Origin: Candidatus Pantoea formicae
GTDB taxonomy: Bacteria > Pseudomonadota > Gammaproteobacteria > Enterobacterales > Enterobacteriaceae
Assembly (NCBI RefSeq): GCF_011752625.1
Contig: NZ_VWXD01000001.1
Coordinates: 124,001 to 188,000 of the forward strand
Direction: 5' to 3'
DNA length: 64,000 nt
Shown here: piece after piece, positions 50,469-59,499 of the stretch
How the letters are laid out: every line of letters starts with the position of its first letter
Position numbering within the stretch: position 1 is the first letter of the stretch
Position numbers and translations under genes: made by a program
The notes under the pieces: model-generated
The model's database searches: none
What the model was told of the DNA's origin: nothing
Seen by the model: the letters and a program-made list of their open reading frames with translations, nothing else

Positions 50469-51859
50469 GAGACCTCCTGCTGCACCGTACTTCTCACCCG
50501 ATAGCCCGCGCCAGGATGAGGGGCAACAAGCTGAGGCCCAGCATCAAACAACTTCTCGCGCAGCGTACCCTTGGCGTAGTCCTTCTTGAAAACACCACGC
50601 TTTTGCAGTTCTGGAATCAGCAGCTCAACCACATCTTCAAAGGTTTCATGCGTTAAGGCGTAGGCCAGGTTAAAACCATCAACATCGGTATCTTCCACCC
50701 AGCTTTGCAGTTCATCTGCCACGGTTGCCGCGCTGCCGACAATCAACGGACCAAAGCCGCCAATACCCACCCAATCCGCCAACGCTTTCACAGTCCATTG
50801 ACGATCGGGGTCGGCGGTAGAGAAGGTTTCTACAGCGGATTGAATGGCGTTGGTATGCAGATACTTCAGCACCTGGTCCGGCTGATATTGGCCGAAGTCG
50901 ATACCCGTCCATCCAGAGACCAGCGCTAATGCGCCTTCGTAGCTGACCCAGTTTTGATACTCCTTCCACTTCGCCTGCGCGGCCGCATCGGTCTCACCGA
51001 CGATGACGGTTTGCAGGTTGAAGATCAGGATGCTGCGCGGATCACGTCCCGCTTCTTCTGCACGACGGCGAATATCCGCAACGGTTTTTTTCAGCAACAC
51101 TTTGGACGGTGCAGCCACGAACACGCACTCCGCGTGCTCCGCCGCAAACTGCTTGCCTCGGCTTGAAGCTCCCGCTTGATACAGTACCGGCGTGCGCTGT
51201 GGAGAAGGCTCACACAGATGAATCCCAGGGACGTTGAAGAAGGTGCCTTGATGATTGATCGGATGGATTTTGCGAGGATCGCTGAAGATACGACGTTCAG
51301 GATCGCGCAGTACCGCATCCTGTTCCCAACTGCCTTCCAGCAGTTTGTAAACCACTTGCAGATACTCATCGGCATAGTCATAACGGCTGTCATGATCGGT
51401 TTGCGTCTGATGCCCGATGTTACGCGCGCCACTCTCCAGATATGAGGTGACAATATTCCAGCCAATGCGTCCCTTGGTGAGATGATCGAGCGTTGATAAC
51501 CGACGCGCAAAGGGATACGGATGTTCAAACGACAACGAAGCGGTCAGACCAAAGCCAAGGTGCTCGGTCACCAACGCCATCGGCGTAATCAGCGCCAAGG
51601 GATCGTTAACCGGTACCTGCGTCGCCTGACGAATTGCCGCATCACCGTTACCGTTCAGCACATCATAGATACCCAACACATCGGCGATAAACAGGCCGTC
51701 AAACTTACCGCGCTCCAGCAACCTCGCCAGATCAACCCAATATTCCAGATCTTTGTACTGCCAGGAACGGTCACGTGGATGTGCCCACAGCCCTGGTGAC
51801 TGGTGTCCGACACAGTTCATATCAAAAGCATTCAAGCGAATTTCACGTTGCGATGGCAT
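50465..51859 (-). CDS. FMN-dependent LLM-class monooxygenase, NtaA/SnaA/DszA family
   Basis: A 464-residue bacterial-luciferase-like monooxygenase. Motifs GKFDGLFIADVLG, ASLSFEHPYPFARRLSTLDH, GRIGWNIVTSYLESGARNI and VLYQAGASSRGKQFAA match the NtaA/SnaA/DszA/SoxA subgroup, which cleaves C-N or C-S bonds (nitrilotriacetate, sulfones, dimethyl sulfide). It needs reduced FMN from a separate reductase. The start ATG 51859 has GGAG upstream. In this operon it most likely acts on a sulfone or sulfide. Confidence 0.87.
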   Translation of the reverse strand: MPSQREIRLNAFDMNCVGHQSPGLWAHPRDRSWQYKDLEYWVDLARLLERGKFDGLFIADVLGIYDVLNGNGDAAIRQATQVPVNDPLALITPMALVTEHLGFGLTASLSFEHPYPFARRLSTLDHLTKGRIGWNIVTSYLESGARNIGHQTQTDHDSRYDYADEYLQVVYKLLEGSWEQDAVLRDPERRIFSDPRKIHPINHQGTFFNVPGIHLCEPSPQRTPVLYQAGASSRGKQFAAEHAECVFVAAPSKVLLKKTVADIRRRAEEAGRDPRSILIFNLQTVIVGETDAAAQAKWKEYQNWVSYEGALALVSGWTGIDFGQYQPDQVLKYLHTNAIQSAVETFSTADPDRQWTVKALADWVGIGGFGPLIVGSAATVADELQSWVEDTDVDGFNLAYALTHETFEDVVELLIPELQKRGVFKKDYAKGTLREKLFDAGPQLVAPHPGAGYRVRSTVQQEVS

Positions 51860-51932
51860 AGCAATCTCCATAGCGAAGCCGTGATCGTGCTACGACCCAG
51901 CGTTCGTCAGTGTGTTTTTAGGATGTTAGAGA

Positions 51933-53339
51933 TTAAGAAATGGAAGGGGGACATCGCTCGGCATGCGCGATATCCAGTTCATTCAATATTTGTTGAGCGA
52001 CGGCGGCGGCATGATCCGCAACTTGAGGTAAGCCCATCAGTTCACCAAAACGCGCGCGTGCTGCCGGGCCAACCACTAACAGTCTGCTATTGGGTAGGCC
52101 CTGCTGCGTGAGCGCGTGCGAGTGTTCATCGACATCAAGACCAAAGCCGAGTTGATCGGCACGAATCAAGCCTTGCTCACTGAGCGATTGCAACAGCGGT
52201 TGGCTTTGCGTCAGCGCATCGTGGCCGGGTCCCGTGGTGACGATGAGCTGATCTAAGCGCTGCGTTTGTGTCTTGCCCTGCCGCGTGTGCAGGGTAACTT
52301 CCAGTTGATTTCCGCGTGCCGTGATAGATTGCAGCCTTGCCGCCAATACATGCAAACTGCCCTGCAGCTGACGTTCACTGATGACAGCAGCGACTTGGGG
52401 GGCAATGCGGTAGCGATGTACATCCCACCACGAGCGCAGATGGCGCACGAACTTCTGCTGTTCGCGCAGCGGCAATGATTGCCAGATAGCCTGTCCCTGC
52501 ACACGCACTTCATCTAGTACCCGCTGCCACGGCAGTTGTTGTTCCGCTGCGCGTGCGACTTCGACGCGAATATGATGCAGCCATAAACGTGCCTCAGGGA
52601 CGTTCTGCGGCGCTAACGTCCATTCAGGCCACTCTCCTGTCAGATTGGCGCGAGAGAGCTGTCCACGACGCGAGAAAGCCGTTAACGGGCCACGATGATG
52701 GCGCGTGGCTAAAGACGCAACCACGTCGGCCATACTTAAACCCGTTCCCATAATGGCAATCGAAGCGTCCGGGGTGATGGCATCCAACACACCTCGCTGC
52801 CATGGATTGGCAATCAATGCCGGATGCTGGGCAAAAGGTTGCAACGCGCGTGGCAAAGACGGGGGTGGGTGGCTGATGGCCAACGCCAGGATATCGCCCT
52901 GTAACGTCTCACCATTGCTAAGTAGCAACTGCTGACCTTCCCAAGCCACGGCCGTGGTCTGAAGATGGCGTAGTGTGACATGCGGGTAGCGTATTGCCGC
53001 CAGGGCAAACTGTTCTGCCAAATAGCGACCAAACATCCCGCGCTGCGGATAGACTGAACCATCGGCGCAATGGGCTGCGGAATCCAGTGAACACTCCGGC
53101 TGCTGACGATACCAGTGGTCAAACGCCCCCTGCTCCTCACCGCTCAATTGCATGCGGGATGCAGGCACGTTAATTCGGTGAGCAGGTTCCTGCGTCGAGT
53201 AGGCAACACCGCCGCCCAGCAACTCCCGCGGCTCGACCACTGTAATCAGTAAGGCTTCTGCTGAGGTCCGAGCAAGATGAATCGCCAGCGCTGTGCCACT
53301 GAAGCCGCCACCTACAATAATCACCCGTGCTTTCGCCAT
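51933..53339 (-). CDS. FAD/NAD(P)-binding protein (PF13454-type)
   Basis: A 468-residue protein with N-terminal dinucleotide motif VIIVGGGFSGTALAI (residues 5-19) and a second nucleotide segment GTGLSMADVV (about 196). This is the FAD-NAD(P)-binding family of the HI0933/YdhS type. It may be the flavin reductase or an N- or S-monooxygenase of the pathway; no separate SsuE-like reductase is present, so it is a candidate to supply reduced flavin. The start ATG 53339 has GGAGAAGG upstream. An iteron-like 15-mer occurs inside its coding sequence (53238-53252). Confidence 0.8.
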   Translation of the reverse strand: MAKARVIIVGGGFSGTALAIHLARTSAEALLITVVEPRELLGGGVAYSTQEPAHRINVPASRMQLSGEEQGAFDHWYRQQPECSLDSAAHCADGSVYPQRGMFGRYLAEQFALAAIRYPHVTLRHLQTTAVAWEGQQLLLSNGETLQGDILALAISHPPPSLPRALQPFAQHPALIANPWQRGVLDAITPDASIAIMGTGLSMADVVASLATRHHRGPLTAFSRRGQLSRANLTGEWPEWTLAPQNVPEARLWLHHIRVEVARAAEQQLPWQRVLDEVRVQGQAIWQSLPLREQQKFVRHLRSWWDVHRYRIAPQVAAVISERQLQGSLHVLAARLQSITARGNQLEVTLHTRQGKTQTQRLDQLIVTTGPGHDALTQSQPLLQSLSEQGLIRADQLGFGLDVDEHSHALTQQGLPNSRLLVVGPAARARFGELMGLPQVADHAAAVAQQILNELDIAHAERCPPSIS

Positions 53340-53353
53340 TGCCTTCTCCTGCA

Positions 53354-54526
53354 TTAGCTGGCGCTCGTCTGCTTCGATGGTCGCTTATCGCCACCAATGG
53401 TTTCGCCAAAAGGTCCGGTATTGAAGGTGCGCGCACGCTGCTGTTGGCCGTTTGCCAAGGGCAGCAGGGGTAAAAGCAATTCTGCCACACGATGCGCTTC
53501 TTCCAGATGCGGATAGCCCGACAGAATGAAGTTGGTCACACCTAACGCCTGATATTCACGGATGCGTTCTGCCACTTGCTCAGGGCTACCAACTAATGCT
53601 GTCCCGGCACCACCGCGCACTAATCCGACGCCCGCCCATAAGTTTGGTGCAATGTAGAGATTATCGCGCGAACCCTTATGCAACGCGCTCATGCGAGCCT
53701 GCCCTGCCGAATCCATACGAGCAAAGATCTTCTGCGCTTGAGCAATAGTGTCTTCATCTAAATGCCCAATCAACTTCTCGGCAGCGGCTTTGGCTTCCTC
53801 TTCTGTCTCGCGCACAATCACATGCAGTCGAATACCGTACTCCAGTTTGCGTCCACGTGCTGCGGCGCGTTTACGCACCACTGCCAGCTTCTCCGCCACC
53901 TGTTCAGGAGGTTCGCCCCACGTGAGATAGGTATCAATTTGCTCTGCTGCGACGTCGATGGCGTCCTCTGAGGAGCCGCCGAAGTAAAGCGGAGGTCCAT
54001 TCTCTTGCACCGGTGGGAACAATACCTCTGCACCCTCAACGTGAATATGCTGCCCTTTGTAGTCAACTTTCTCGCCGCGCATCAAGCGGCTGTAGACGTC
54101 CAGAAACTCTTTGGTCACTTCATAACGTTCACTGTGGTTGAGGAAGATGCCGTCGCCTTTGTTCTCCACAGGGTCGCCGCCGGTGACCACGTTAATCAAC
54201 AGTCGCCCCTCTGACAGACGGTCCAGTGTGGTAGCCATGCGCGCAGCCAAGGTAGGAGGCTGCAAACCAGGACGAACAGCAACCAGATAGCGAAGCCTCT
54301 TTGTAATGGGCGCGAGTGCCGACGCCACAAGCCATGAATCTTCACAACTTTTACCTGTCGGGATGAGAACGCCGTAGAAACCGAGATTGTCTGCAGCTAA
54401 AGCAACCTGCTGTAAGTAGGCTAAATCAACCGGACGTCCGCCTTCTGTGGTACCAAGGTAGCGTCCATCGCCGTGCGTAGGGAGAAACCAGAAAACGTTA
54501 ATCGAATTATTTGCGGAATCGGCCAT
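53354..54526 (-). CDS. ssuD: FMNH2-dependent alkanesulfonate monooxygenase (SsuD-like)
   Basis: A 390-residue LLM-class enzyme with SsuD key residues: Cys in [10 protein letters not shown] (Cys61), Arg and His in YGIRLHVIV, and Tyr in [11 protein letters not shown]. The family cuts C-S bonds of alkanesulfonates, releasing sulfite and an aldehyde, with FMNH2 and O2. It is the first gene of the island operon. A sigma-54 promoter lies at 54597-54611, 71 bp upstream of the start. A close relative is MsuD (methanesulfonate monooxygenase), so the symbol is approximate. Confidence 0.87.
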   Translation of the reverse strand: MADSANNSINVFWFLPTHGDGRYLGTTEGGRPVDLAYLQQVALAADNLGFYGVLIPTGKSCEDSWLVASALAPITKRLRYLVAVRPGLQPPTLAARMATTLDRLSEGRLLINVVTGGDPVENKGDGIFLNHSERYEVTKEFLDVYSRLMRGEKVDYKGQHIHVEGAEVLFPPVQENGPPLYFGGSSEDAIDVAAEQIDTYLTWGEPPEQVAEKLAVVRKRAAARGRKLEYGIRLHVIVRETEEEAKAAAEKLIGHLDEDTIAQAQKIFARMDSAGQARMSALHKGSRDNLYIAPNLWAGVGLVRGGAGTALVGSPEQVAERIREYQALGVTNFILSGYPHLEEAHRVAELLLPLLPLANGQQQRARTFNTGPFGETIGGDKRPSKQTSAS

Positions 54527-54596
54527 TATGCTTTTCCTATATAACTTTATTAGAAATTGGTCATTTAAGACTGTCCATTTGGTTATATGGCTATTA

Positions 54597-54611
54597 GCGA
54601 AATGCGTGCCA
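54597..54611 (-). promoter_or_regulatory. sigma-54 promoter of the organosulfur operon
   Basis: On the minus strand TGGCACGCATTTCGC matches the consensus TGGCACG-N4-TTGC with one mismatch (TCGC for TTGC). The GG and GC elements are separated by exactly 10 bp, as required. The predicted start site is near 54586, 60 bp before the SsuD-like gene. The divergent gene encodes a sigma-54 activator. Confidence 0.85.
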
Positions 54612-54659
54612 GGTTTGTTTTTTTAATTTATCACTGAATTCAGCAATTTAACGCCTACC

Positions 54660-54719
54660 GCAACAATCACACTGTTGCATTTCCAACTTTTCGCCAACAG
54701 CTATTGCTGCATATGCAAC
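54660..54719. promoter_or_regulatory. candidate activator-binding sites (UAS) for the sigma-54 regulator
   Basis: Two dyads lie in the divergent region upstream of the sigma-54 promoter. GCAACA-N7-TGTTGC covers 54660-54678, and a 10-bp palindrome TGCATATGCA at 54708-54717 is embedded in TTGC...GCAAC (54704-54719). Both share GTTGCAT half-sites. Relative to the predicted start site they lie near -75 to -92 and -120 to -133, good positions for an enhancer. Confidence 0.6.
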
Positions 54720-54795
54720 TGCTTATGCTTTTTTCCTGCTGTTCACAGCGAATCTGTGTCGTTAGCTTGAGAGGATGCTCCTGCCAGGAAATATA

Positions 54796-56745
54796 ATGAT
54801 GTTGACTCCTTACACCAATTACACCGATTCACCGCGTTTAGTCGATCCAGCATCACTCGCCTTTCAATCATTACTCGATAAATTCGCGCCCACGGATGCC
54901 ACAGTCCTCATCGTGGGAGAGACGGGTACGGGTAAAGAAGTGGTCGCCCGCTACCTGCACCACCATAGCCAGCGCCGCAATGGCCCCTTTCTAGCTGTAA
55001 ACTGTGGCGCTTTGACAGAGAGTCTTGCTGAGGCCGAACTGTTTGGGCACGAAAAAGGGGCGTTTACCGGTGCCACTCAGGCCCATCCTGGCTGGTTCGA
55101 GTCTGCTCAGGGCGGCACATTGTTGCTTGATGAGATAGGCGAACTCAGTCTTTCATTACAGGTGAAGTTATTGCGTGTGCTGCAGGAGCGCGAGATCACC
55201 CGCGTTGGCTCACGTAAAGCGATCAAAGTTGATGTTCGTGTTATTGCAGCGACTCACGTTGATTTGGCGCAGGCAATTCGCGAACGCCGATTCAGAGAAG
55301 ACCTCTTCTACCGACTCAACATTGCCGTTGTCCCTTTACCTCCTTTGCGGCAACGACGTGATGATATTCCACTCTTGGCCAACCATTTCTTATCGCTGTA
55401 TGCACGCCGTTTAGGTCGTCCGGCACGCCGTCTCTCATCGGATGCTCTGGAAGCGTTACTAGAGTACAGCTGGCCCGGTAATATTCGTGAGTTAGAGAAT
55501 ACGTTACATAATGCTGTGTTGCTGAGCCGGGATGAGACGCTGACGCCTGCGCATTTGCGACTTACTGGATACAGTGAACAAGGCTTTACCACTGCCACTG
55601 CCGCTGCCACCGACTCCACATTAGATAGCTTCTTACGCCAGCAGCTTTCTGATCACCCTCATCAACTGTTTGACCGCGTAGTCACCAGCTTAATCAATAA
55701 TGCATTGGCGTTTACCGAACAGAATCAAACTCAAGCTGCTGCGCTGCTGGGCATCAGTCGTCATACCTTGCGTACCCATATGGCCAACCAAGGTGTGATA
55801 AAAGGTCGTCGTAAAGCCATGGGTCATGCGCCTGTGAGCTTGGCATCTTTTGCAGAGCAGGAGCGTGAACTGCGTATTGGCTATCAAAAATTCGGCAATC
55901 TGGGCGTATTAAAAGCACGCCAGAGTCTCGAACAGCGCTTTTCGCAACAGGGTATCAGCGTACTATGGAGTGAGTTCCCAGCTGGGCCTCAATTGCTTTA
56001 TGCACTGCAAAATAACGAGATCGATTTTGGTACCACAGGAGAAGTCCCACCGATATTCGCCCAGGCTAGCGGGAGTTCAGTAGCCTATATTTCTTGGGAG
56101 CCGCCTGCACCAAGCAGTGTGGGCATCGTTGTACCACGCGATAGTGAAATACACACACTCCATGACTTGCGTGGGAAACGCATTTCAGTCAATAAAGGTT
56201 CTAATGTTCACTGGCTACTTTTACAGTTACTTGAGGAGGCCGGTATTGCTTTGGATGAGGTTAAAGTCATTTACGCCCCTCCTAAGTATCCTTTAACCGC
56301 CAGTGATTATCTGTCAGTTGATGCGTGGATGATGTGGGATCCTTTGCTCAGTGCGGCAGAGGGCCATGAAGAATTGAGGGTATTGGTTAATGGTGAAGGC
56401 CGTGTTCGCAATCATCAATTTTACCTGGCGCGTCGTGATTTCGTCTCGCAGAACGATGACATCGCGCAGCAATTGATTGAAAGCTTGCAGCAAACCGGAT
56501 TGTTTATAGATAACCATCGGCATGAAGCGGCCAGCTTACTGGCTCAGGAGTTGGGTTTAGAGGTGTCATCCGTTGAAAGGGCGCTTGGTCGCCGTAGCCA
56601 TAAAACCCGCGCTATGGCTTTTGAGGTCATCAAAGAGCAGCAAATCATAGCCGATCGCTTTTATGCTCTTGGGCTCATTAATAAGCCTGTACGCGTTCGT
56701 GATGCCGTTTGGCAATTTCCTTCTGCGGTCACATTATCAGCCTGA
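54796..56745 (+). CDS. sigma-54 activator fused to a SsuA-like substrate-binding domain
   Basis: A 649-residue fusion; ATG 54796 has AGGA 6 bp ahead, while ATG 54775 is too close to its own GAGG. Residues 15-255 are an AAA+ sigma-54-interaction domain: Walker A GETGTGKE (41-48), GAFTGA (88-93), Walker B LLLDE (109-113), FYRLN. A Fis-type HTH follows (about 310-335, [17 protein letters not shown]). Residues 358-649 are a whole SsuA-like binding domain with [35 protein letters not shown] and FYLARRD, all matching the SsuA-like protein at 44063. There is no N-terminal receiver or GAF domain and no signal peptide. It probably activates the divergent organosulfur operon, sensing its ligand through the binding domain. 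Confidence 0.9.
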   Translation: MMLTPYTNYTDSPRLVDPASLAFQSLLDKFAPTDATVLIVGETGTGKEVVARYLHHHSQRRNGPFLAVNCGALTESLAEAELFGHEKGAFTGATQAHPGWFESAQGGTLLLDEIGELSLSLQVKLLRVLQEREITRVGSRKAIKVDVRVIAATHVDLAQAIRERRFREDLFYRLNIAVVPLPPLRQRRDDIPLLANHFLSLYARRLGRPARRLSSDALEALLEYSWPGNIRELENTLHNAVLLSRDETLTPAHLRLTGYSEQGFTTATAAATDSTLDSFLRQQLSDHPHQLFDRVVTSLINNALAFTEQNQTQAAALLGISRHTLRTHMANQGVIKGRRKAMGHAPVSLASFAEQERELRIGYQKFGNLGVLKARQSLEQRFSQQGISVLWSEFPAGPQLLYALQNNEIDFGTTGEVPPIFAQASGSSVAYISWEPPAPSSVGIVVPRDSEIHTLHDLRGKRISVNKGSNVHWLLLQLLEEAGIALDEVKVIYAPPKYPLTASDYLSVDAWMMWDPLLSAAEGHEELRVLVNGEGRVRNHQFYLARRDFVSQNDDIAQQLIESLQQTGLFIDNHRHEAASLLAQELGLEVSSVERALGRRSHKTRAMAFEVIKEQQIIADRFYALGLINKPVRVRDAVWQFPSAVTLSA

Positions 56746-56758
56746 CCTACGATGAAAG

Positions 56759-56781
56759 TTATCCACCTTTTCTGTGGATAA
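56759..56781. promoter_or_regulatory. inverted pair of DnaA-box-like sequences
   Basis: TTATCCAC (56759-56766) and GTGGATAA (56774-56781) are exact inverted repeats. The right one, TGTGGATAA, matches the DnaA box TTATCCACA on the other strand. They lie 14 bp after the regulator's stop. They could form a weak hairpin or bind DnaA. Confidence 0.5.
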
Positions 56782-56849
56782 ATCGTTGAATATCATCTGG
56801 CTAAACCGAGTTAGCGAGGATCAGTCAGCGCTAAAATACTTGCAAAACC

Positions 56850-56923
56850 TGGCGATTTCACCCTGAAATTTCTTTTAATTTCTCTTTATTTTCAATGTAC
56901 TACTTGTGAAATTGCCTTGGCGA
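56850..56923. other. P1-type parS centromere, module A
   Basis: TGGCGATTTCACCCTGAAAT (56850-56869) and, 68 bp after the first TGGCGA, GTGAAATTGCCTTGGCGA (56906-56923). TGGCGA is the complement of the P1 ParB box B hexamer TCGCCA; ATTTCAC and GTGAAAT are P1 box A heptamers. The AT-rich 35 bp between them would fit the bend where IHF acts in P1. It lies downstream of parB, as in P1. Confidence 0.7.
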
Positions 56924-57071
56924 GCCGCCTGAATTTCAGTCGATAAGGCGCATTATTCAATCCTTAACTTTCGCTTTGCCGATTTCGTATGCACTTGGTT
57001 ACTTTCGCTCCAACTTCTAACTCAGCAAGCGATGTATAGCTTCGTTTTCATTATCGAGGTGGTGAAATCCT

Positions 57072-57145
57072 TGGCGATTTCAGCCTGAAATTTCATCGCT
57101 TGGTTGTGATTTTTCATACAGTTAGCGCTGAAATCGCTATGGCGA
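57072..57145. other. P1-type parS centromere, module B
   Basis: A second copy of the same layout: TGGCGATTTCAGCCTGAAAT (57072-57091) and CTGAAATCGCTATGGCGA (57128-57145), again with 68 bp between the two TGGCGA hexamers. GTGAAAT also occurs just to the left (57062). The two modules are 222 bp apart. The rest of 56782-57160 shows no gene. Confidence 0.7.
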
Positions 57146-57160
57146 AAAGCTGAAAAGAGC

Positions 57161-57183
57161 AAAAAAAACCGCCCGAAGGCGGC
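57161..57183 (-). terminator. intrinsic terminator of the parAB operon
   Basis: Read on the minus strand: GCCGCC-TTCG-GGCGG followed by TTTTTTTT. The UUCG-type tetraloop and eight T residues make it strong. It starts 11 bp after the parB stop. Confidence 0.9.
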
Positions 57184-57193
57184 ATTTCGCTTA

Positions 57194-58162
57194 TTAATTG
57201 AGATATTTATTGAGCGTCTCGTTTATTACTCTATCCAGCTCTTCCTGCAGTTCGCGAGACTGGCGGTTAAACTCGTAGCTAAACATACGGCCACGCGTTT
57301 TCTTGCGAGCGTAGCGATCTTTATCGGCAAAAGTCCACAAAGGGGTGGCGACGGCTTTATCCTTTTCAGGGGATTGAATCAGCGTCTGGCTGCCATTACG
57401 CACTAAGCGCAGAATACCGTTCTTCACTTCATCTTCTGCTAAGCCATCGCGGGCACAAACTGTATCAACATCCATTCCGATAGTATCAATAAGAGCTTCA
57501 ACCGTTTGGCCTGTCTCCTGCAACTTCTCAAATGCCTGCAACAGCGTTTTGTAATCTGGATAAGTCAATTCAGAATGGTTGGGAAACAGCGTCACCAGTT
57601 CCAGCGGTACGCTGGCAGCCTGCAGTGCACGCGTCACCTTGGCCTGAGATAATCCCTCACTTTGCGCGATCTCCTTCTGCGACAGACCACTCTCCTTTAA
57701 CGACATCAAGCGCATGCCGACTTCACGCAGGTTATGCTCACGTGCGGTCTGGATGTCTTGCGCCAAACGACGGGCTTCTTCAGCCGAGATGGCCACCTCA
57801 GTCACCAGCACATCCAAACCGGTTTTACAGTGCAAAGCAGCGGCACGGCGGCGGGAGCCGTCAAGAATCTCAATGCGGTCACCGCGCTGCACACCTATAG
57901 CCGGGAAGAACTGCTGCAACTTGATGGTACGAATGATGTCGCGCAGTGATTCCGGCGTCAGACCGGATTGATCGCGGCCGTTGGTTTCCATGACCACATA
58001 GGTTTTCTCTTCAATTTCCTTTGCAGTGATGTGTTCTAAGGTGAACAGGGCACGCTTGCCGGTTGAGAGAATAAATGTCTGAGAATGGCCTTCTGAAGCA
58101 TCCTCAGTTTGCAAAGGTGTCTGGCTGAAGGTTCGGCCAATCGTGATTCTTTTTGCGCTCAT
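57194..58162 (-). CDS. parB: plasmid partition protein ParB (P1/SopB type)
   Basis: A 322-residue centromere-binding protein. The ParB nucleotide-binding motif with ILDGSRRRAAAL is near 98-109, followed by a central HTH with LSQKEIAQSEGLSQAKVTRAL (about 160-180). The C-terminal part (Arg/Lys-rich FADKDRYARKKTRGRMFSYEF) resembles the second DNA-binding/dimerisation domain of the P1 group. It binds parS-like sites just downstream and works with ParA. Seven bp separate it from parA. Confidence 0.9.
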   Translation of the reverse strand: MSAKRITIGRTFSQTPLQTEDASEGHSQTFILSTGKRALFTLEHITAKEIEEKTYVVMETNGRDQSGLTPESLRDIIRTIKLQQFFPAIGVQRGDRIEILDGSRRRAAALHCKTGLDVLVTEVAISAEEARRLAQDIQTAREHNLREVGMRLMSLKESGLSQKEIAQSEGLSQAKVTRALQAASVPLELVTLFPNHSELTYPDYKTLLQAFEKLQETGQTVEALIDTIGMDVDTVCARDGLAEDEVKNGILRLVRNGSQTLIQSPEKDKAVATPLWTFADKDRYARKKTRGRMFSYEFNRQSRELQEELDRVINETLNKYLN

Positions 58163-58169
58163 AGTAACC

Positions 58170-59369
58170 TCAGTTCAGGCGAATAAATTCAATACGGTCA
58201 AACACGGCTTTAGCGAAATCTTCCGCTGCTGAGCGCGCGTTCTTAAGGGCTTCAGTGCTACCGACATAGGTTGAAGGATTCGCAGAGATTACGGTGTCGA
58301 AAGATTCTCCGCAGCGTTCAAACCCATCAAGTCGTGGTAACGCCGCGTCCAGCATATCCCCACCAAAAATCTCTTTAGCCAAGCTATGACAGAGCTTGTG
58401 GTCAGCTTTATTGGAGAGTTTGGACATAAAGCCAATGTTGCCCTGTAAGCGGCAGGCGGCGCCTGATTCCTCAATGATGCCAATCAATTCCGGTAGACGC
58501 GTCAGATATTTGAGCGTGGAGTGGAAATCGACTTGAGCTGGAGGAACCGGCGTCATCAGTAAATCGGAAGCGGCAATTGCATTTTTTAAGAAAGCATCCA
58601 AGTGCGGGCCACTGTCGATAAAGATAAAGTCATAATCTTTCTTCAACTTAGCCACGACATTTTCATAGAGCACTGCATGCACGTTTTGCGTCGGCAGATG
58701 CTCAGCACAGAGTTCTTCCCAACGTGAAGCAATAAAGGCGTCATCGATAGAAGCTGGCAGCACATCCACGCCAGGTATGATTGAGGGCACGATAAACTCG
58801 TTCAGTAACTCTTCACGCCCGACATTTTGCAGCATCGCCTGCGCAGCAGTCGCTTCAACCAACCCAACCGAACGCTCATGATTAAGGAACATCGTCGCAG
58901 AGGATTGTGGATCAAGGTCGATGACCAGAATCCGCAGGTCTTCATAAAGCAAATGTGGATGGGCGCGCAATGCGTGGGCAAGCGATACCGTAGAAACCGT
59001 TTTAGACACACCGCCTTTGAGGTTGCCTACAAACAGGGTAAAAGCTTCCGGATGGCGATCACGATACTTAGGCACGCCACGATGATGGTAGATGTCGATA
59101 ATGTTCTGAATCGACATGGCATACTTCGTCGAGCTGCCTGCAGCACGTTTATCAAATGGATACCCGTTCTCTTCCATCTCATTTACGGCGTAATCAACGC
59201 TCGCACGCGTCAATTTTGGCAGTTTGGCTAACGCAGCTTTGGCGTAAACCTGATAAAAAGTGTTTTCCTTCAACTCTTCTTTCTGCGCCTGAATTTGTTC
59301 TGTCAGGCTCATCAGCATTCTTTCTGAACGTTGTGCGACCTTCAAAACTTGCTTCTCATCGTTAGCCAT
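58170..59369 (-). CDS. parA: plasmid partition ATPase ParA (type Ia)
   Basis: A 399-residue ATPase with an extended N-terminus of about 105 residues holding a HTH (RASVDYAVNEMEENGYPFDK) used by type Ia ParA for autorepression. Deviant Walker A is KGGVSKT (118-124), Walker B VIDLDPQSSAT, and SGPHLD motif further on. The start ATG 59369 has GGAGC upstream. It segregates the plasmid by moving ParB-parS complexes on the nucleoid. Confidence 0.92.
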   Translation of the reverse strand: MANDEKQVLKVAQRSERMLMSLTEQIQAQKEELKENTFYQVYAKAALAKLPKLTRASVDYAVNEMEENGYPFDKRAAGSSTKYAMSIQNIIDIYHHRGVPKYRDRHPEAFTLFVGNLKGGVSKTVSTVSLAHALRAHPHLLYEDLRILVIDLDPQSSATMFLNHERSVGLVEATAAQAMLQNVGREELLNEFIVPSIIPGVDVLPASIDDAFIASRWEELCAEHLPTQNVHAVLYENVVAKLKKDYDFIFIDSGPHLDAFLKNAIAASDLLMTPVPPAQVDFHSTLKYLTRLPELIGIIEESGAACRLQGNIGFMSKLSNKADHKLCHSLAKEIFGGDMLDAALPRLDGFERCGESFDTVISANPSTYVGSTEALKNARSAAEDFAKAVFDRIEFIRLN

Positions 59370-59499
59370 ACTTGCTCCACACATGTAGGATTTATGACTT
59401 TATACCGAAATCCTGCACATGAGGCAAATCTATCTCTTCTGATGAGGAACGTAAGTGTATTGAGAAAACACCTTGAGTAAGAGTGGTTTAATGCAAAGA

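Noticed and set aside
54775..54795. Upstream ATG as start of the sigma-54 fusion
   Set aside because: Its GAGG overlaps the ATG, giving no spacing. The ATG at 54796 has AGGA at 6 bp.
54796..56745. Fusion as an assembly artefact
   Set aside because: The frame is open throughout, codon use is even, and the linker between HTH and binding domain (about residues 336-357) is a normal one; no internal stop or second ribosome site stands out. Independent reads would still be welcome.
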